In this document: in pieces, positions 6,182 to 6,657 of the stretch
Layout: each line of letters opens with the position of its first letter
How positions within the stretch are numbered: position 1 is the first letter of the stretch
Assembly (NCBI GenBank): GCA_031282945.1
Contig: JAITCX010000120.1
Location: 1-6,657, forward strand
Reading direction: 5' to 3'
DNA from: Elusimicrobiota bacterium
GTDB lineage: Bacteria; Elusimicrobiota; Endomicrobiia; Endomicrobiales; Endomicrobiaceae
DNA length: 6,657 bases
Notes under the pieces: generated by a model
Database searches by the model: none
What the model saw: only the letters and a program-made list of their open reading frames with translations
What the model was told of the DNA's origin: nothing
Position numbers and translations under genes: made by a program

Positions 6182-6470
6182 ATGAAATTGATAATATTTG
6201 TAAGGTTTGAGAATTTACGCAAAATTAGGAAGGAAAATGCAAAAAGTTTAGTGTCCTCATGGGAGCGGGGGAGCGGGATTTTTGGATGAATAAATAATGT
6301 AAAAGGCAGTAAGGCGCGGATATTAAAGCTTACAAAAAAGCAAATTCCGTCCACGCGGCATTATGAAAAATACTGCATAAAAAACAGAAGTGATTTCAAT
6401 GCCGAGAGCTTTTGATAAAGCCGTTAAGAAAATGGCGTTTAAACGCAAGCTTAGGGAAGTTGAGAAATGA
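6182..6470 (+). pseudogene. Possible decayed plus-strand ORF, product unknown
   Basis: An ATG at 6182 sits just behind GGGGAGGGGT, a purine-rich ribosome-site candidate with short spacing. It reads MKLIIFVRFENLRKIRKENA and on to a TGA at 6287-6289. The same frame then stays open for 41 codons (KARILKLTKKQIPSTRHYEK among them) to a TGA at 6413-6415. Removing one T from the T4 run at 6410-6413 would join it to a further stretch, SFDKAVKKMAFKRKLREVEK, ending in TGA at 6468-6470. The composition is basic and coding-like. It may be a roughly 95-residue gene broken by one stop and one frameshift, or chance in AT-rich DNA. I do not recognise the family. Confidence 0.28.
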
Positions 6471-6520
6471 AATAAAATAAAGCTTAAAAGCCAATTGTTT
6501 TTTGGTGGACATTTAATCAT
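6323..6520 (-). CDS. Small hypothetical ORF (65 codons), doubtful
   Basis: The ORF starts MIKCPPKNNWLLSFILF, and GGGAG lies five bases before its ATG, a fair ribosome site. It has hydrophobic stretches (LLSFILF, VFYAVFFI) and no recognised motif. It lies opposite the Lys-rich plus-strand fragments at 6290-6470, and Phe/Leu-rich composition is what the antisense of Lys-rich coding DNA gives, so it may be a shadow. A TTG 12 bases upstream (6532) is a less likely start. Confidence 0.2.
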   Translation of the reverse strand: MIKCPPKNNWLLSFILFHFSTSLSLRLNAIFLTALSKALGIEITSVFYAVFFIMPRGRNLLFCKL

Positions 6521-6556
6521 ATCTGCTCCCAAAAAAACCTATCAACAATTGTGTAA

Positions 6557-6569
6557 AACTTGACAAGTT
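6557..6569. promoter_or_regulatory. Palindrome AACTTGACAAGTT covering the -35 box, possible operator
   Basis: Thirteen bases form a perfect inverted repeat (AACTT-g-a-c-AAGTT) that contains the whole TTGACA. Outside it, ATCAAC (6541-6546) and GTTGAT (6567-6572) make a second inverted pair. A repressor bound here would block the promoter. No regulator gene is visible in the window. Confidence 0.4.
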
Positions 6570-6588
6570 GATTTTTGCATTTTATAAT
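6560..6588 (+). promoter_or_regulatory. Perfect-consensus sigma-70 promoter reading out of the right edge
   Basis: TTGACA (6560-6565), a 17-base spacer and TATAAT (6583-6588) match the housekeeping consensus at all twelve positions with optimal spacing. Transcription would begin near 6595 and proceed rightwards, divergent from the giant gene. Only about 60 bases of transcript lie in the window and hold no convincing start codon, so the driven gene or RNA is outside. Confidence 0.78.
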
Positions 6589-6590
6589 AG

Positions 6591-6611
6591 CTTTTTAACT
6601 TCCTTAAAAAG
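6591..6611. promoter_or_regulatory. Inverted repeat CTTTTTAA-cttcc-TTAAAAAG at the start site
   Basis: A perfect 8-base stem with a 5-base loop begins three bases after the -10 box. It could be a second operator half or a hairpin at the extreme 5' end of the transcript. It is AT-rich and has no following T tract, so a terminator is unlikely. Confidence 0.4.
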
Positions 6612-6657
6612 AAACTTGCGTATTATTTGCGCGATAGAATTTTTCATGTTTTAAGAA

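Larger units (their letters stand above)
5979..6657. other. AT-rich region without a confident large gene
   Basis: No reading frame here matches a family I recognise. The region holds the regulatory signals listed separately, several short ORFs on both strands, a perfect tandem octamer GGAGCGGG at 6262-6277, a perfect 12-base palindrome GCGTTTAAACGC at 6435-6446 and a small hairpin GCTTT-tgat-AAAGC at 6408-6421. No hairpin followed by a T tract was found, so no intrinsic terminator is called on either strand. Confidence 0.6.

Noticed and set aside
6124..6354. Minus-strand ORF of 76 codons starting at GTG
   Set aside because: It has no ribosome site, a non-ATG start and a Phe/Leu/Ile-rich composition that is the antisense of the Lys-rich plus-strand fragment.
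6408..6446. Hairpin GCTTT-tgat-AAAGC and palindrome GCGTTTAAACGC as a terminator
   Set aside because: Neither is followed by a T tract on either strand and the stems are short, so no terminator is called.
6582..6647. 21-codon minus-strand ORF starting MKNSIAQIIR
   Set aside because: It has no ribosome site and its stop lies inside the perfect promoter; too short to support.

Overview
The window is dominated by one very large gene on the minus strand. A single reading frame stays open from an ATG at 5790 down to position 1, which is 1930 codons with no stop, and it leaves the window still open, so its C-terminus lies beyond the left edge. The protein begins with an unusually long N-terminal extension and a signal peptide. 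About fifty imperfect repeats follow, carrying the two signature motifs of polymorphic outer membrane protein (Pmp) repeats, GGA[I/L/V] and FxxN. It is most likely a giant right-handed beta-helix surface protein or autotransporter passenger. No beta-barrel domain is visible; if there is one, it is to the left of position 1.

Layout of the gene from its 5' end: signal region (5790-5614); cap of the first beta-helix (about 5613-5341); first module of about nine rungs (about 5340-4441); a non-repetitive stretch that opens with an autotransporter-associated beta-strand motif (4380-3841); a second cap resembling the first (3840-3661); and a second, much longer module of about forty rungs running off the left edge (3660-1). 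In the second module, 3240-2100 is a higher-order array with a period of about 171 bp (two alternating rungs), while about 1960-1 is a simple array with a period of about 87 bp (one 29-residue rung). The mature protein in the window contains no cysteine.

Upstream of the gene, 5791-6657 is AT-rich and has no confident large gene. It holds a 62-codon ORF with an excellent Shine-Dalgarno whose stop overlaps the giant gene's ATG (TAATG), an A7 tract that could shift that ORF into the giant frame, a possible minus-strand promoter with three phased TTGTT(T)AA repeats behind it, fragments that look like decayed plus-strand coding sequence, and at the far right a perfect-consensus sigma-70 promoter (TTGACA-N17-TATAAT) pointing out of the window with palindromes over its -35 box and start site. 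No tRNA, rRNA, CRISPR array, insertion sequence or intrinsic terminator was seen.

The organism is probably a diderm (Gram-negative) bacterium with AT-rich intergenic DNA and the standard genetic code: no TGA occurs in 1930 codons and Trp is TGG. Pmp-type giant proteins occur in Chlamydiae and in several host-associated or gut diderms. The style would suit a gut lineage such as Elusimicrobiota, but that is a guess that the window cannot prove.
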